From: AC-32 sp963719275
Lineage (GTDB): Bacteria; Actinomycetota; Thermoleophilia; Gaiellales; Gaiellaceae
NCBI GenBank assembly: GCA_963719275.1
Contig: CAVRBT010000004.1
Span: forward strand, 186,001 to 250,000
Reading direction: 5' to 3'
DNA length: 64,000 nt
Shown: positions 34,431-42,583 of the stretch, piece after piece
How positions within the stretch are numbered: position 1 is the first letter of the stretch
Layout: the number at the start of each line of letters is the position of its first letter
Position numbers and translations under genes: made by a program
The notes under the pieces: generated by a model
What the model saw: the letters and a program-made list of their open reading frames with translations, nothing else
Databases searched by the model: none
What the model was told of the DNA's origin: nothing

Positions 34431-35014
34431 GAGCGGACAGCGACGAACCAGCGGCCCGCGAACACCGTCTCTCCGCCGCCGAGCTCGCGGGCCAGAGCGT
34501 CCGGCTCGAAGTAGCGCTTGTAGACCTCCCAGCGCGAGCCGTCGTTGAGGACGCGCCCCTGCTGCTCTTCGGGCTCGACGTCGTCGCGCAGCGCGGAGTC
34601 GACGACGACCAGCTCGGGCGCCACGCGGCGCGACTCCGTGACGAAGCGCTCGCGCTGCTCCGGGCCGAGGTGGCCGTAGAAGTGGCCCGTGAAGACACGT
34701 TCGAAGGTTCCGTCGTCGAAGGGCAGGGCGAGTGCGTCGCCACGGATGAAGGTGGCATTGGGTGACTGTCGGCGCGCCACTTCGAGCATGCTCTCGCTCT
34801 GGTCGAGGCCGACGATCTCGCCGGGCAGGTGGCGCGTCACGAAGCCGGTTCCGCACGCGACGTCGAGCGTGCGCGCGGGGTCGAGTGACCCGATCGCGCC
34901 GCAGAGCGCGACGACTTCCTCATTCCAGCCGGAGCGGTCACGCCCGGCGAAGAGACCGGCGCCGCGCCACCAGTCGTCGTACTCCGGCGCACGGCGGTCG
35001 TAGTACGCCTTCAC
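34427..35014 (-). CDS. SAM-dependent methyltransferase (class I)
   Basis: The 195-residue product has the Rossmann motif I VACGTGFVTRHL, motif II region LDQSESMLEVARRQ and GDALALPFDDGTFERVF (post-I/II), ending with a FYGHLGPEQRERFVTESRRVAP segment, the layout of a small-molecule methyltransferase. No substrate is evident. GTG start at 35014 with TAGTCT 7 nt upstream on the minus strand; this box overlaps the -10 of ftcD on the plus strand. It is co-transcribed with the downstream glycosylase-like gene through a 4-nt overlap. Confidence 0.85.
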   Translation of the reverse strand: MKAYYDRRAPEYDDWWRGAGLFAGRDRSGWNEEVVALCGAIGSLDPARTLDVACGTGFVTRHLPGEIVGLDQSESMLEVARRQSPNATFIRGDALALPFDDGTFERVFTGHFYGHLGPEQRERFVTESRRVAPELVVVDSALRDDVEPEEQQGRVLNDGSRWEVYKRYFEPDALARELGGGETVFAGRWFVAVRS

Positions 35015-35020
35015 CGTTCC

Positions 35021-35027
35021 TAGACTA
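35021..35027. promoter_or_regulatory. Overlapping divergent -10 boxes of ftcD and the methyltransferase
   Basis: The sequence TAGACTA reads TAGACT on the plus strand (6 nt before the ftcD GTG at 35033) and TAGTCT on the minus strand (7 nt before the GTG at 35014). The start codons are only 18 bp apart, the same architecture as at 18919-18935. Confidence 0.6.
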
Positions 35028-35032
35028 CGCGC

Positions 35033-35911
35033 GTGGTGCGGCCGCTCGAGTCCGTCCCGAACTTCTCGGAGGGGCGAGACGGCGCGACGATCGACGCGCT
35101 CGCGGAGGCGCTCGGCTCGCGCGCCCGGCTCCTCGACGTCCACACCGACGAGGACCACAACCGATCGGTCTTCACGCTCGTCGGCTCGGCTGAGGAGCTC
35201 GTCGAGGCGCTGCTCGCAGGGATCGCCTGCGCCGCCGAGCGCATCGATCTGCGCCGACACGAGGGGGCACACCCACGCATCGGCGCCGCGGACGTGGTGC
35301 CCGTCGTGCCACTCGACCCCGAAGACGCGGAGGCGGCGCGCGGGGCGGCCCTCGGCCTGGCGCGGCGGGTCGGGGAGGAGCTCTCGCTCCCCGTGTTCCT
35401 GTACGGCGACCTTGGTGACGGGCGCGGGCCGGCGTTCTTCCGGCGCGGCGGGCCCGAGGAGCTCCAGCGGCGTGTGGACGGGGGAGAGGTCGCGCCGGAG
35501 TTCGGGCCGGGACGGCTGTCGGACTCCGCGGGCGGGGTGCTGGTCGGCGTGCGCCGGCCGCTGATCGCGTTCAACGTCAACCTGCGCGGCTCGCTGGAGG
35601 TGGCGCGCGAGATCGCGGCTCTGGTGCGCGAGCGCGGCGGCGGCTTTCCGGGCGTGCGGGCGCTCGGGCTCGACCTCCCGTCCGCCGGGCTGGTGCAAGT
35701 GAGCATGAACGTCGAGGACTGGGAGGCGGCGGCGCTGCACGACATCGTTGCGCGTGTCGAGACGGAAGCGGTGGCACGCGGGGCGGAGGTAGTCGGCTCC
35801 GAGCTCGTCGGACTGATGCCCGCGGGCGCTGCCGCGGCAGCGGCGGGCGCCGCGCTGCGCATCGAGGGCTTCGACGCTTCACGCGTGCTCGAGCTGCGGC
35901 TTCTGGACTGA
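35033..35911 (+). CDS. ftcD: Glutamate formimidoyltransferase (FTCD N-terminal type)
   Basis: Transfers the formimino group from N-formimino-L-glutamate to tetrahydrofolate in histidine degradation. The 292-residue protein opens with LESVPNFSEGRD and carries DVHTDEDHNRSVFTLVG, DLRRHEGAHPRIGAADVVP and the C-terminal region GLVQVSMNVEDW, characteristic of the formiminotransferase family. The cyclodeaminase half is absent. It stands first in a block with hutH, hutU and hutI but is separated from hutH by the IS110 element. GTG start, leaderless-type -10 box TAGACT 6 nt upstream. Confidence 0.92.
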   Translation: MVRPLESVPNFSEGRDGATIDALAEALGSRARLLDVHTDEDHNRSVFTLVGSAEELVEALLAGIACAAERIDLRRHEGAHPRIGAADVVPVVPLDPEDAEAARGAALGLARRVGEELSLPVFLYGDLGDGRGPAFFRRGGPEELQRRVDGGEVAPEFGPGRLSDSAGGVLVGVRRPLIAFNVNLRGSLEVAREIAALVRERGGGFPGVRALGLDLPSAGLVQVSMNVEDWEAAALHDIVARVETEAVARGAEVVGSELVGLMPAGAAAAAAGAALRIEGFDASRVLELRLLD

Positions 35912-35944
35912 GGTCGACGGACGGCGCCCCCTCCGCGCTGATGT

Positions 35945-36008
35945 CACGATTCCGTCACGAACCCGGCACGACTCCGGCACAGACATGCGCAGATTTCGTC
36001 GATACGCT
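35945..36008 (+). promoter_or_regulatory. PhoP/OmpR-like operator array and promoter, copy 1
   Basis: Four heptads beginning with TCAC or GCAC (CAC at 35945, 35956, 35967 and 35978) are spaced exactly 11 bp, the last overlapping a -35-like CAGACA (35980-35985). TACGCT at 36003-36008 follows after 17 bp. Repeats of this length and period are used by PhoP/OmpR-family regulators. A second copy with the same -35, spacer length, -10 type and initial transcribed bases occurs at 42975-43055. Confidence 0.6.
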
Positions 36009-36089
36009 CGCCTCGGGGAGGAGGCCGGGCGAACCATATTCAGGGGTGCTCGCGAAGCCGGGAAGCACGGCAGGTGCGGGATACACTCG

Positions 36090-36282
36090 CCTCAGTGTCA
36101 TCCTGGTTCTCAAGGACCGGCTCGTGACCGACGGGCTGGTTAGGCTCGGAGCCGGCGGCGGGCTGACCCATACGCTCGGTGTCGCCTCGTCGAGGCTGGC
36201 CTGCACGCGATCTGTCGCCCGCCGCCGTCCGAGGAGCACCAGCGTGACCTGATAGGAGCGTGGCAAGACGCCCCCACTGAGG
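36090..36282 (+). ncRNA. Candidate IS110 bridge RNA
   Basis: IS110 elements encode a structured bridge RNA in the left end upstream of the transposase, which guides recombination. Here the non-coding stretch between TACACT (36082) and the transposase start contains CCTCAGTG at 36090-36097 and its exact complement CACTGAGG at 36275-36282, which would close an RNA of about 190 nt, similar in size to the IS621 bridge RNA. A further CCTCAGTGG at 36313-36321 competes for the same pairing. The internal target- and donor-binding loops were not resolved by eye. Confidence 0.45.
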
Positions 36283-36335
36283 CCTGTCCGCTGGCTGCTC
36301 TGTCCGTGGCCACCTCAGTGGAAAGGGGACCGGGA

Positions 36336-37412
36336 GTGATCGTAATCGGAGTTGATCCGCACAAGCAGACGCATACGGGCGCAGCCGTCGAGGCGGGAGT
36401 CGGCGTGCTGCGTGGCGAGCGGACGGTGAGCGCGCGCGAGCGAGGACACGAGCAGCTACTTGCCTGGGCGCGTGAGCTGGACGGGGAGCGGCTGTGGGCG
36501 CTCGAGGACTGCCGTCATGTCTCCGGCGGGTTGGAGCGGTTCCTGCTCGCGCGGGGGGAGCGGGTGGTGCGGGTGCCGCCCAGGTTGATGGGTGAGGCGC
36601 GGCGGGCCGGCCGGGAGCGCGGCAAGTCCGACAGCGTCGACGCGCTCGCGGTCGCCAGGGCCGCGTTGCGCGAGCCGGGGCTGCCAGGGGCGCAGCTGGC
36701 GGGGCCAGAGCGGGAGATCCGGCTGCTGCACGACCATCGCGCCGATCTCGTCAGTGAGCGGACGCGGATCCAGAACCGGCTGCGCTGGCATCTCCATGAC
36801 CTCGACCCGGAGCTTTCGATCCCGACTGGCGGCCTCGACCGGCGCGTCTGGCTCGACCGGCTCGGCCGCCGCCTCGCCCGGCTGGAGCAGTCGGCGCAGG
36901 TGCGGATCGCGCGGGAGCTTGTCGGCCGCTGCCGCGAGCTGTCCCGCCGCGTCGACGAGCTTGAGCGGGAGCTCGCCGTGCTGCTGCGTGCGCAGGCGCC
37001 CGAGCTGCTCGAGCTTGCCGGTTGCGGCACGCTCACCGCCGCCCAGCTGGTTGGCGAGATCGCCGGCATCGAGCGCTTCAGCAGCGACGCGAGGCTCGCC
37101 AAGCACGCCGGCGCCGCGCCGCTGGCGGCCTCCTCGGGGCAGCGGCAGCGGCACCGACTCAACCGCAAGGGCAATCGACAGCTCAACTGCAGCCTGCACC
37201 GGATCGCGGTCACGCAGGCGCGCGTCCATGCCCCCGCCCGCGCCTACCTCGAGCGCAAGCAGGCCGAGGGCAAGAGCCGCCGCGAAGCGCTCCGCTGCCT
37301 CAAACGCCACCTCGCCCGCGTCGTCTTCCGCATCCTCAAAACCATCAGCGCCCGCCGATCCCGCTCATCGACCCAGCCGAACCGGCCACTCACGGCCGTC
37401 GGCTTGACATAG
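36336..37412 (+). CDS. IS110-family transposase (DEDD recombinase)
   Basis: The 358-residue protein has the N-terminal RuvC-like DEDD domain: Asp in VIGVDPHKQTHTG, Glu in LWALEDCRH, and the Asp pair in KSDSVDALAVARA. A coiled linker and the C-terminal Tnp_20 domain follow, with LAKHAGAAPLAASSGQRQRH carrying the serine. I chose GTG 36336, after AAGGGGACC; an upstream GTG at 36306 would read through a hairpin. All four acidic residues are present, so it looks intact. The stop codon overlaps the AGGAGG ribosome site of hutH. Confidence 0.9.
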   Translation: MIVIGVDPHKQTHTGAAVEAGVGVLRGERTVSARERGHEQLLAWARELDGERLWALEDCRHVSGGLERFLLARGERVVRVPPRLMGEARRAGRERGKSDSVDALAVARAALREPGLPGAQLAGPEREIRLLHDHRADLVSERTRIQNRLRWHLHDLDPELSIPTGGLDRRVWLDRLGRRLARLEQSAQVRIARELVGRCRELSRRVDELERELAVLLRAQAPELLELAGCGTLTAAQLVGEIAGIERFSSDARLAKHAGAAPLAASSGQRQRHRLNRKGNRQLNCSLHRIAVTQARVHAPARAYLERKQAEGKSRREALRCLKRHLARVVFRILKTISARRSRSSTQPNRPLTAVGLT

Positions 37413-37421
37413 GAGGATCGC

Positions 37422-38960
37422 GTGATCGAGAGCAAGGCGCTGACCGGCGACGACCTCGTTTTGGACGACGTCTGGGAGGTCGCTCTCGGCGGCCGGACGG
37501 TCAGCCTCGCCGAGTCGGCGCGGAAGCGAATGGCTGCGGCGCGCAAGATCGTCGAGCACGCCGCGCACGGCCGCGAGGAGCACACCTACGGCGTCAACAC
37601 TGGCTTCGGCCGCTTCGTCTCGCGCTCGATCCCCGAGGAGCTGACGGAAGAGCTCCAGCTGCGGCTGCTTCGGAGTCACGCCTGCGGGGTCGGCGAGCCG
37701 TACCCGGACGAGATCGTCCGTGCCGCGATGCTGCTTCGCGCGAACGCGCTTGCGAAGGGCTACTCGGGAGCGCGGATCGAAACCGTTGAGCTGCTCGTCG
37801 AGTGCCTCAACCGCGGCGTCCTCCCACATGTGCCGAGCCGGGGCTCGGTCGGCGCCAGCGGCGACCTCGCGCCGCTCGCCCATCTTGCGCTGCCGCTGAT
37901 CGGCGAGGGTGAGGCGACGGTCGACGGCCCCCGCCTCACGGGGGCCGAGGCGTTGGCGGAGGTCGGTCTCGAGCCCGTGCGGCTGCAGGCGAAGGAGGGT
38001 CTCTCGCTGGTCAACGGCACGCAGTTCATGGCCGCGTTCGGCGCCCTCGGCATCGTGCGCGCGGGCCGCCTTGCAAAGGCGGCCGACATCGCCTGTGCGC
38101 AGTCGCTCGAGGCGCTCCAGGGCTCCCGCACGAGCTTCCTGCCGCAGGTGCACGCCTTGCGCCCGCTCCAGGGCCAGGCCGAATCGGCGGCGAACGTGCT
38201 CCAGCTGCTCGAGGCCTCCGCGATCAACGAGTCCCACCGCTGGTGCGACAAGGTGCAGGACGCGTACTCGCTTCGCTGCGCGCCCCAGGTGCACGGCGCC
38301 TCGCGCGACCTGCTCGACTACGCGGCAAGGACGGTCTCGGTCGAGCTGAACGCCGCGACGGACAACCCGCTGGTGCTCGTCGAGGACCGCATGCTCGTCT
38401 CGAACGGGAACTTCCACGGGCAGCCGCTCGCGTTCGCGCTCGATGCCCTGGCGATGGCGATTTCGGAGCTCGCTGATATCGCGGAACGGCGGGTGGAGCG
38501 GCTGGTGAACCCAAGTCTCTCCGGGGGCCTGCCGGCCTTCCTGACCGGCGACGGCGGGCTCAACTCCGGCTTCATGATCCCGCAGTACGTCGCGGCTTCG
38601 CTGGTGAGCGAGAACAAGGTGCTCGCGCACCCGGCGGCGGTGGACTCGATTCCGACAAGCGCCGGGCAGGAGGACCACGTCTCGATGGGGAACGCATCCG
38701 GGCTGAAGGCCTGGCAGGTGCTCGCAAACGCGGAACGCGTGCTCGCGATCGAGCTGCTCGCCGGCGCGCAGGGCGTCGAGTTCCTCGCGCCGCTGCAACC
38801 AGGCGTTGGGGTGCGGGCAGCGCGGGAGTTTGTGCGGACGCTCTCGCCGCGGCTGCGTGACGACCGGCCGCTGTCTCCCGACATCGAGGCCGTCGCCGTC
38901 GCTGTTCGCGACGGGTCGCTGGTCGAGGCGGTCGAGGCGGAGGCGGGCGAGCTGCGGTGA
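37422..38960 (+). CDS. hutH: Histidine ammonia-lyase
   Basis: Deaminates L-histidine to urocanate, the first step of histidine use. The 512-residue protein contains the MIO-forming ASG triad in RGSVGASGDLAPLAH, the tyrosine/asparagine loop YGVNTGFGRF, and the segments NGTQFMAAFGALG, NAATDNPLVL and SAGQEDHVSMG, all standard for HutH. GTG start at 37422 with AGGAGG 5 nt upstream. That ribosome site overlaps the transposase stop, so translation may be coupled to the IS gene. The next gene overlaps by four bases. Confidence 0.96.
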   Translation: MIESKALTGDDLVLDDVWEVALGGRTVSLAESARKRMAAARKIVEHAAHGREEHTYGVNTGFGRFVSRSIPEELTEELQLRLLRSHACGVGEPYPDEIVRAAMLLRANALAKGYSGARIETVELLVECLNRGVLPHVPSRGSVGASGDLAPLAHLALPLIGEGEATVDGPRLTGAEALAEVGLEPVRLQAKEGLSLVNGTQFMAAFGALGIVRAGRLAKAADIACAQSLEALQGSRTSFLPQVHALRPLQGQAESAANVLQLLEASAINESHRWCDKVQDAYSLRCAPQVHGASRDLLDYAARTVSVELNAATDNPLVLVEDRMLVSNGNFHGQPLAFALDALAMAISELADIAERRVERLVNPSLSGGLPAFLTGDGGLNSGFMIPQYVAASLVSENKVLAHPAAVDSIPTSAGQEDHVSMGNASGLKAWQVLANAERVLAIELLAGAQGVEFLAPLQPGVGVRAAREFVRTLSPRLRDDRPLSPDIEAVAVAVRDGSLVEAVEAEAGELR

Positions 38961-39190
38961 GCAGCGGCAACGGCACGAACCCGGCCCGCCACAGGTCGAA
39001 GCGGCCGTACCGCGACAGCGCCCTTGCCTACGCGGGTCTCGGCGCGATAGTCGCCGTGATCGCGTACGCAACAGGCAGCGGCCTCGTGAAGTCACTTTCC
39101 GGTGGCGTGGCGGCGTTCGTGCTCGCGACGGCATACACCTGGTGGCGGATGCGTTCGCGGGAACGCGAAGCGGAGCGGCAACAGCCGTGA
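38957..39190 (+). CDS. Small membrane protein embedded in the hut operon
   Basis: The 77-residue product has a basic N-terminus (NPARHRSKRPYRDS), two hydrophobic segments (LAYAGLGAIVAVIAYATG and GGVAAFVLATAYTWW) and a basic C-terminus. Both ends overlap neighbouring genes by four bases, hutH upstream and hutU downstream (GTGA both times), so it is translated together with them. It is not a known Hut protein; a role in transport, membrane tethering or regulation is only guesswork. Confidence 0.7.
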   Translation: MSSGNGTNPARHRSKRPYRDSALAYAGLGAIVAVIAYATGSGLVKSLSGGVAAFVLATAYTWWRMRSREREAERQQP

Positions 39191-40899
39191 GCGCGACGAG
39201 CTCGGTCGACGCGACGGTCGAAGCCCTGTGCGGCGATCTCTCCGCGATCCGTGCGCCGCGCGGGACACAGCTGAATGCGCGCTCATGGTCGACCGAAGCG
39301 CCCCTGCGGATGCTGCTGAACAACCTCGATCCCGAGGTCGCCGAGCGGCCGGAGGAGCTGATCGTCTACGGCGGCTCCGGGAAGGCGGCGAGGAGCCCGG
39401 AGGCGCTGCGGGGGCTCGTACGGTCGCTGCTGACGCTGGGCGAGGACGAAACGCTGCTCGTTCAGAGCGGGAAGCCGGTCGGCGTCTTCCGAACCACGCC
39501 GTCGTCGCCACGCGTGCTGATCGCGAACTCGCTGCTCGTCCCGCGCTGGGCGACGTGGGACGAGTTCCGGCGGCTCGAGGCGCTCGGTCTGACGATGTTC
39601 GGCCAGATGACGGCCGGCAGCTGGATCTACATCGGCAGCCAGGGGATCCTGCAGGGCACCTACCAGACGTTCGTCTCGGCGGCCGAGAAGCACTTCGGCT
39701 CGGCCGATCTCTCCGGGCGCACGATCCTCACTGCCGGGCTGGGCGGTATGGGAGGCGCGCAGCCGCTGGCGGCGACGCTTGCCGGCGCGGCGATCCTGTG
39801 CGTCGAGGTCGACCCGGCGCGGATCGAGCGGCGACTGGAGACGCGCTACCTGGACGAGGCGGCGGAGTCGCTCGACGACGCTCTTGCGCGCGTGCGCGCA
39901 GCGGCCGCTGAGGGGCGCGCGTTGTCGGTCGGCGTGCTAGGGAACGCGGCAGAGGTTGCGCCCGAGCTGGCACGGCGCGGGGAGGGGTTCGACCTCGTCA
40001 CGGACCAGACGTCGGCGCACGATCCACTGAACGGCTACGTGCCGGTCGGGCTGGACGTGGAGCAGGCTGCTGCGCTGCGCGCGAGCGACGCCGACGCGTA
40101 CCTGCGCCGCGCCCGCGAGTCGATCGCGCGACACGTCGAAGGGCTGCTCGAGTACGTCCGAGCCGGCAGCTATGTTTTCGATTATGGCAACAACCTGCGA
40201 GGGGAGGCACTAGAGGCCGGGGTAGAGGAGGCGTTCGCATACCCGGGCTTCGTCCCGGCCTATATCCGGCCGCTGTTCTGCCGCGGCATCGGCCCGTTTC
40301 GCTGGGCCGTCCTGTCTGGCGATCCGGGCGACATCTCAGCCATAGACCGTCGGCTCCTGGAGCTCTTCCCGGAGGACGGCGCCCTCCAGCGATGGCTGAC
40401 ACTGGCGCCGGAGCGCATCGCCTTCCAGGGGTTGCCCGCTCGGATCTGCTGGCTCGGCTACGGCGACCGCGCCCGCGCCGGCCTGGCAATCAACGATCTC
40501 GTGCGCGAGGGCGAGGTGAAGGCGCCAGTGGTGATCGGACGGGATCACCTCGACTCCGGCTCGGTGGCGTCGCCATATCGCGAGACCGAGGCGATGCGGG
40601 ACGGCTCCGACGCGATCGCGGACTGGCCGATCCTGAACGCACTCGTGAACGTCGCGGCGGGTGCAACGTGGGTCAGTGTTCACCACGGCGGCGGCGTCGG
40701 GATCGGCAACTCGATCCATGCCGGCATGGTGGTCGTCGCCGACGGCAGCGACGAGATGGCCGAGCGCCTCGAGCGGGTGCTCACCTCCGACCCCGGCACG
40801 GGCGTCCTTCGCCACGCCGATGCCGGGTACCCGGAGGCGATCGGGGCCGCGGAAGAGCACGGTCTCGAGCTGCCGCTGCCGCCCTCTCCGGGCGAATGA
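39187..40899 (+). CDS. hutU: Urocanate hydratase
   Basis: Converts urocanate to imidazolonepropionate using tightly bound NAD+. The 570-residue product has GQMTAGSWIYIGSQGILQGTY, the NAD-binding LTAGLGGMGGAQPLAATLAG, VTDQTSAHDPLNGYVP, DYGNNLRGEA and the C-terminal HHGGGVGIGNS, all typical of HutU. A longer open frame reaches 38806, but GTG 39187 overlaps the small membrane protein stop and gives the expected start. Coupled to hutI by an ATGA overlap. Confidence 0.96.
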   Translation: MSATSSVDATVEALCGDLSAIRAPRGTQLNARSWSTEAPLRMLLNNLDPEVAERPEELIVYGGSGKAARSPEALRGLVRSLLTLGEDETLLVQSGKPVGVFRTTPSSPRVLIANSLLVPRWATWDEFRRLEALGLTMFGQMTAGSWIYIGSQGILQGTYQTFVSAAEKHFGSADLSGRTILTAGLGGMGGAQPLAATLAGAAILCVEVDPARIERRLETRYLDEAAESLDDALARVRAAAAEGRALSVGVLGNAAEVAPELARRGEGFDLVTDQTSAHDPLNGYVPVGLDVEQAAALRASDADAYLRRARESIARHVEGLLEYVRAGSYVFDYGNNLRGEALEAGVEEAFAYPGFVPAYIRPLFCRGIGPFRWAVLSGDPGDISAIDRRLLELFPEDGALQRWLTLAPERIAFQGLPARICWLGYGDRARAGLAINDLVREGEVKAPVVIGRDHLDSGSVASPYRETEAMRDGSDAIADWPILNALVNVAAGATWVSVHHGGGVGIGNSIHAGMVVVADGSDEMAERLERVLTSDPGTGVLRHADAGYPEAIGAAEEHGLELPLPPSPGE

Positions 40900-42131
40900 C
40901 GGAGCGCGGCGAGGCGGGCGCGCTGCTCGTCCGCGACCTCGCACAACTGGCGACACCGTCGGCCGCAGAGGCGCCCGCGCGCGGAAAGGCGCTCGGCGAG
41001 GTCGAGGTCATCGAACGAGGCTTCGTCCTGTGCGAGGGCGGACGAATCGTCGCGAGCGGCGCGATGTCCCAACTCGGCAAGCTCGAGGGCGAGGTCGAGG
41101 AAGTCGACGGCTCGGGGCTCTGTGCGATCCCGGGGCTCGTCGACTGCCACATGCACCCGTGTTTTCTGAGCGACCGCGTCGAGGAGTTCGCGCTGCGCGC
41201 CGGCGGAGCGAGCTACGAGGACCTGCACGCGGCCGGCGGCGGGATCCTCTCGACTGTCCGTGCGACGCGCGCCGGCGGCGAGACCGAGCTGCACGCTGCC
41301 GTCGAGCGGCACCGGGACTGGATGCTGCGCGCCGGCACGACGACCTTCGAGGGCAAGTCGGGCTATGGGCTCGACCGGGAGACCGAGCTCGCCTCGCTGC
41401 GCGCGGTTGCCGCTGCCGGCGGCGTGCCGACGTGGCTCGGCGCGCACGCCGTGCCGCCGGAGTTCGAGGATGCGGACGAATACCTCGAGTTCGCGCTAAC
41501 GGAGGTTCTGCCCGACGCCGCGCCGCTCGCGGAGGCCGCCGATGTGTTCGTCGAGGAGGGCGCGTTTACCGTCGAGCAGGCGCGCCGATACCTCGCGGCC
41601 TGTCGTGACGCCGGTCTTGACCTGCGGCTGCACGGGGATCAGTTCAACGCGCTCGGGGCGGTCGAGCTCGCGGTCGAGCTCGGCGCGCGGTCGATCGACC
41701 ACCTCGAAGCGACGGGCGAGGTCGGCGTGCGCGCGCTGGCGGAGAGCGATGTGGTCGGCGTCCTGCTGCCGGCGAGCGCGCTCTTTCTCGACCGCCCGAT
41801 GCCTCCCGCGCGCGCGCTCGCCGACGCCGGAGCCGCCGTCGCGCTCGCGACCGACTTCAACCCGGGCAGCGCGTTCTGCGAGAGTCTGCCGCTCGTCTGC
41901 AGCCTCGCCTCGACGCAGCTCCACCTCTCTCCCTCCGAAGCCTTGACCGCCTGCAGCGTCAACGCGGCACACGTGCTCGGTCGCGCCGATCGGTGCGGGC
42001 GGATCGCGCCCGGTTTCGACGCCGATCTTGTCTTGCTGGCCGCGCCCGATTGGCGGCACCTCGCCTACCACCTCGGCGGCGACCTCATCGCGGCGGTGAT
42101 CCAGGGTGGCAGCGTCGCGTGGATGCGCTGA
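40896..42131 (+). CDS. hutI: Imidazolonepropionase
   Basis: Metal-dependent amidohydrolase that opens imidazolonepropionate to N-formimino-glutamate, the substrate of ftcD. The 411-residue protein has the metal motif DCHMHPCF (HxH), TTTFEGKSGYGLD, the catalytic region RLHGDQFNALGA with SIDHLEATG, and LATDFNPGSAFCESLP. The ATG overlaps the hutU stop by four bases. Together with hutH, hutU and ftcD it completes conversion of histidine to glutamate and formimino-folate, except for the cyclodeaminase, which is not here. Confidence 0.95.
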   Translation: MTERGEAGALLVRDLAQLATPSAAEAPARGKALGEVEVIERGFVLCEGGRIVASGAMSQLGKLEGEVEEVDGSGLCAIPGLVDCHMHPCFLSDRVEEFALRAGGASYEDLHAAGGGILSTVRATRAGGETELHAAVERHRDWMLRAGTTTFEGKSGYGLDRETELASLRAVAAAGGVPTWLGAHAVPPEFEDADEYLEFALTEVLPDAAPLAEAADVFVEEGAFTVEQARRYLAACRDAGLDLRLHGDQFNALGAVELAVELGARSIDHLEATGEVGVRALAESDVVGVLLPASALFLDRPMPPARALADAGAAVALATDFNPGSAFCESLPLVCSLASTQLHLSPSEALTACSVNAAHVLGRADRCGRIAPGFDADLVLLAAPDWRHLAYHLGGDLIAAVIQGGSVAWMR

Positions 42132-42147
42132 GGCTACGCTTGCACCG

Positions 42148-42573
42148 ATGCCCACGAGGAAGCAGCGGCGGCGGCGCCAGAAGGAGCAGCGGCACGAGTA
42201 CGAGATCGTCTACGTCGACGAGGAAGGGCGCGAGGTCGAGCCGGAGCAGGCTAAGCCGCGCGACGACCACGGGAACGGGAAGCGCAGCGACAAGCGTCCC
42301 TCGCAGAAGGGTCGCGGCGGGCGTCCGATCAAGGAAGTGCAGCCGCCTTCGTGGAGCCGCGTGGTCAAGCGCGCTCTGCTTTTCGGGCCGTTGATCTTCG
42401 TCGCGTTCTCGCTGATCAACAGTGGCCAGCCGATCCTGTCGCGCCTCGCCGTGACCGTCGTCTACACCGCGTTCTTCGTCCCCTTCATGTACCTCATGGA
42501 TCGCGCGATGTACCGCGCCTACCTGAAGCGCAGCGGCCAGGCGCCCACACGCAGCTCGCCGAAGAAGCGGTAA
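42148..42573 (+). CDS. Basic membrane-anchored protein of unknown function
   Basis: The 141-residue product begins with a lysine/arginine-rich segment (PTRKQRRRRQKEQRHEYEIV), a charged linker and two C-terminal hydrophobic helices (LLFGPLIFVAFSLI and AVTVVYTAFFVPFMYLMD), giving a cytoplasmic basic arm on a membrane hairpin. The family is not recognised. ATG 42148 is preceded after 7 nt by TACGCT, the leaderless spacing; an earlier in-frame GTG at 42106 lies inside hutI. It converges with the cupin gene. Confidence 0.7.
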   Translation: MPTRKQRRRRQKEQRHEYEIVYVDEEGREVEPEQAKPRDDHGNGKRSDKRPSQKGRGGRPIKEVQPPSWSRVVKRALLFGPLIFVAFSLINSGQPILSRLAVTVVYTAFFVPFMYLMDRAMYRAYLKRSGQAPTRSSPKKR

Positions 42574-42583
42574 ACGCGGCCCG

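Larger units (their letters stand above)
36066..37414 (+). mobile_element. IS110-family insertion sequence between ftcD and hutH
   Basis: Contains an IS110-type transposase gene (36336-37412) with a long 5' non-coding end of about 250 bp and almost no 3' non-coding end. Such asymmetry and the absence of terminal inverted repeats are typical of the IS110 group. Ends are approximate: the left end is inferred to lie near 36066, just before TACACT (36082-36087), and the right end just after TTGACA (37404-37409). No target duplication can be read with certainty. Confidence 0.75.

Noticed and set aside
33792..34856. Longer version of the UDG-like protein starting at 34856
   Set aside because: The extra N-terminal 140 residues are Arg/Pro-rich shadow of the methyltransferase; TTG 34430 overlaps its stop and fits the family.
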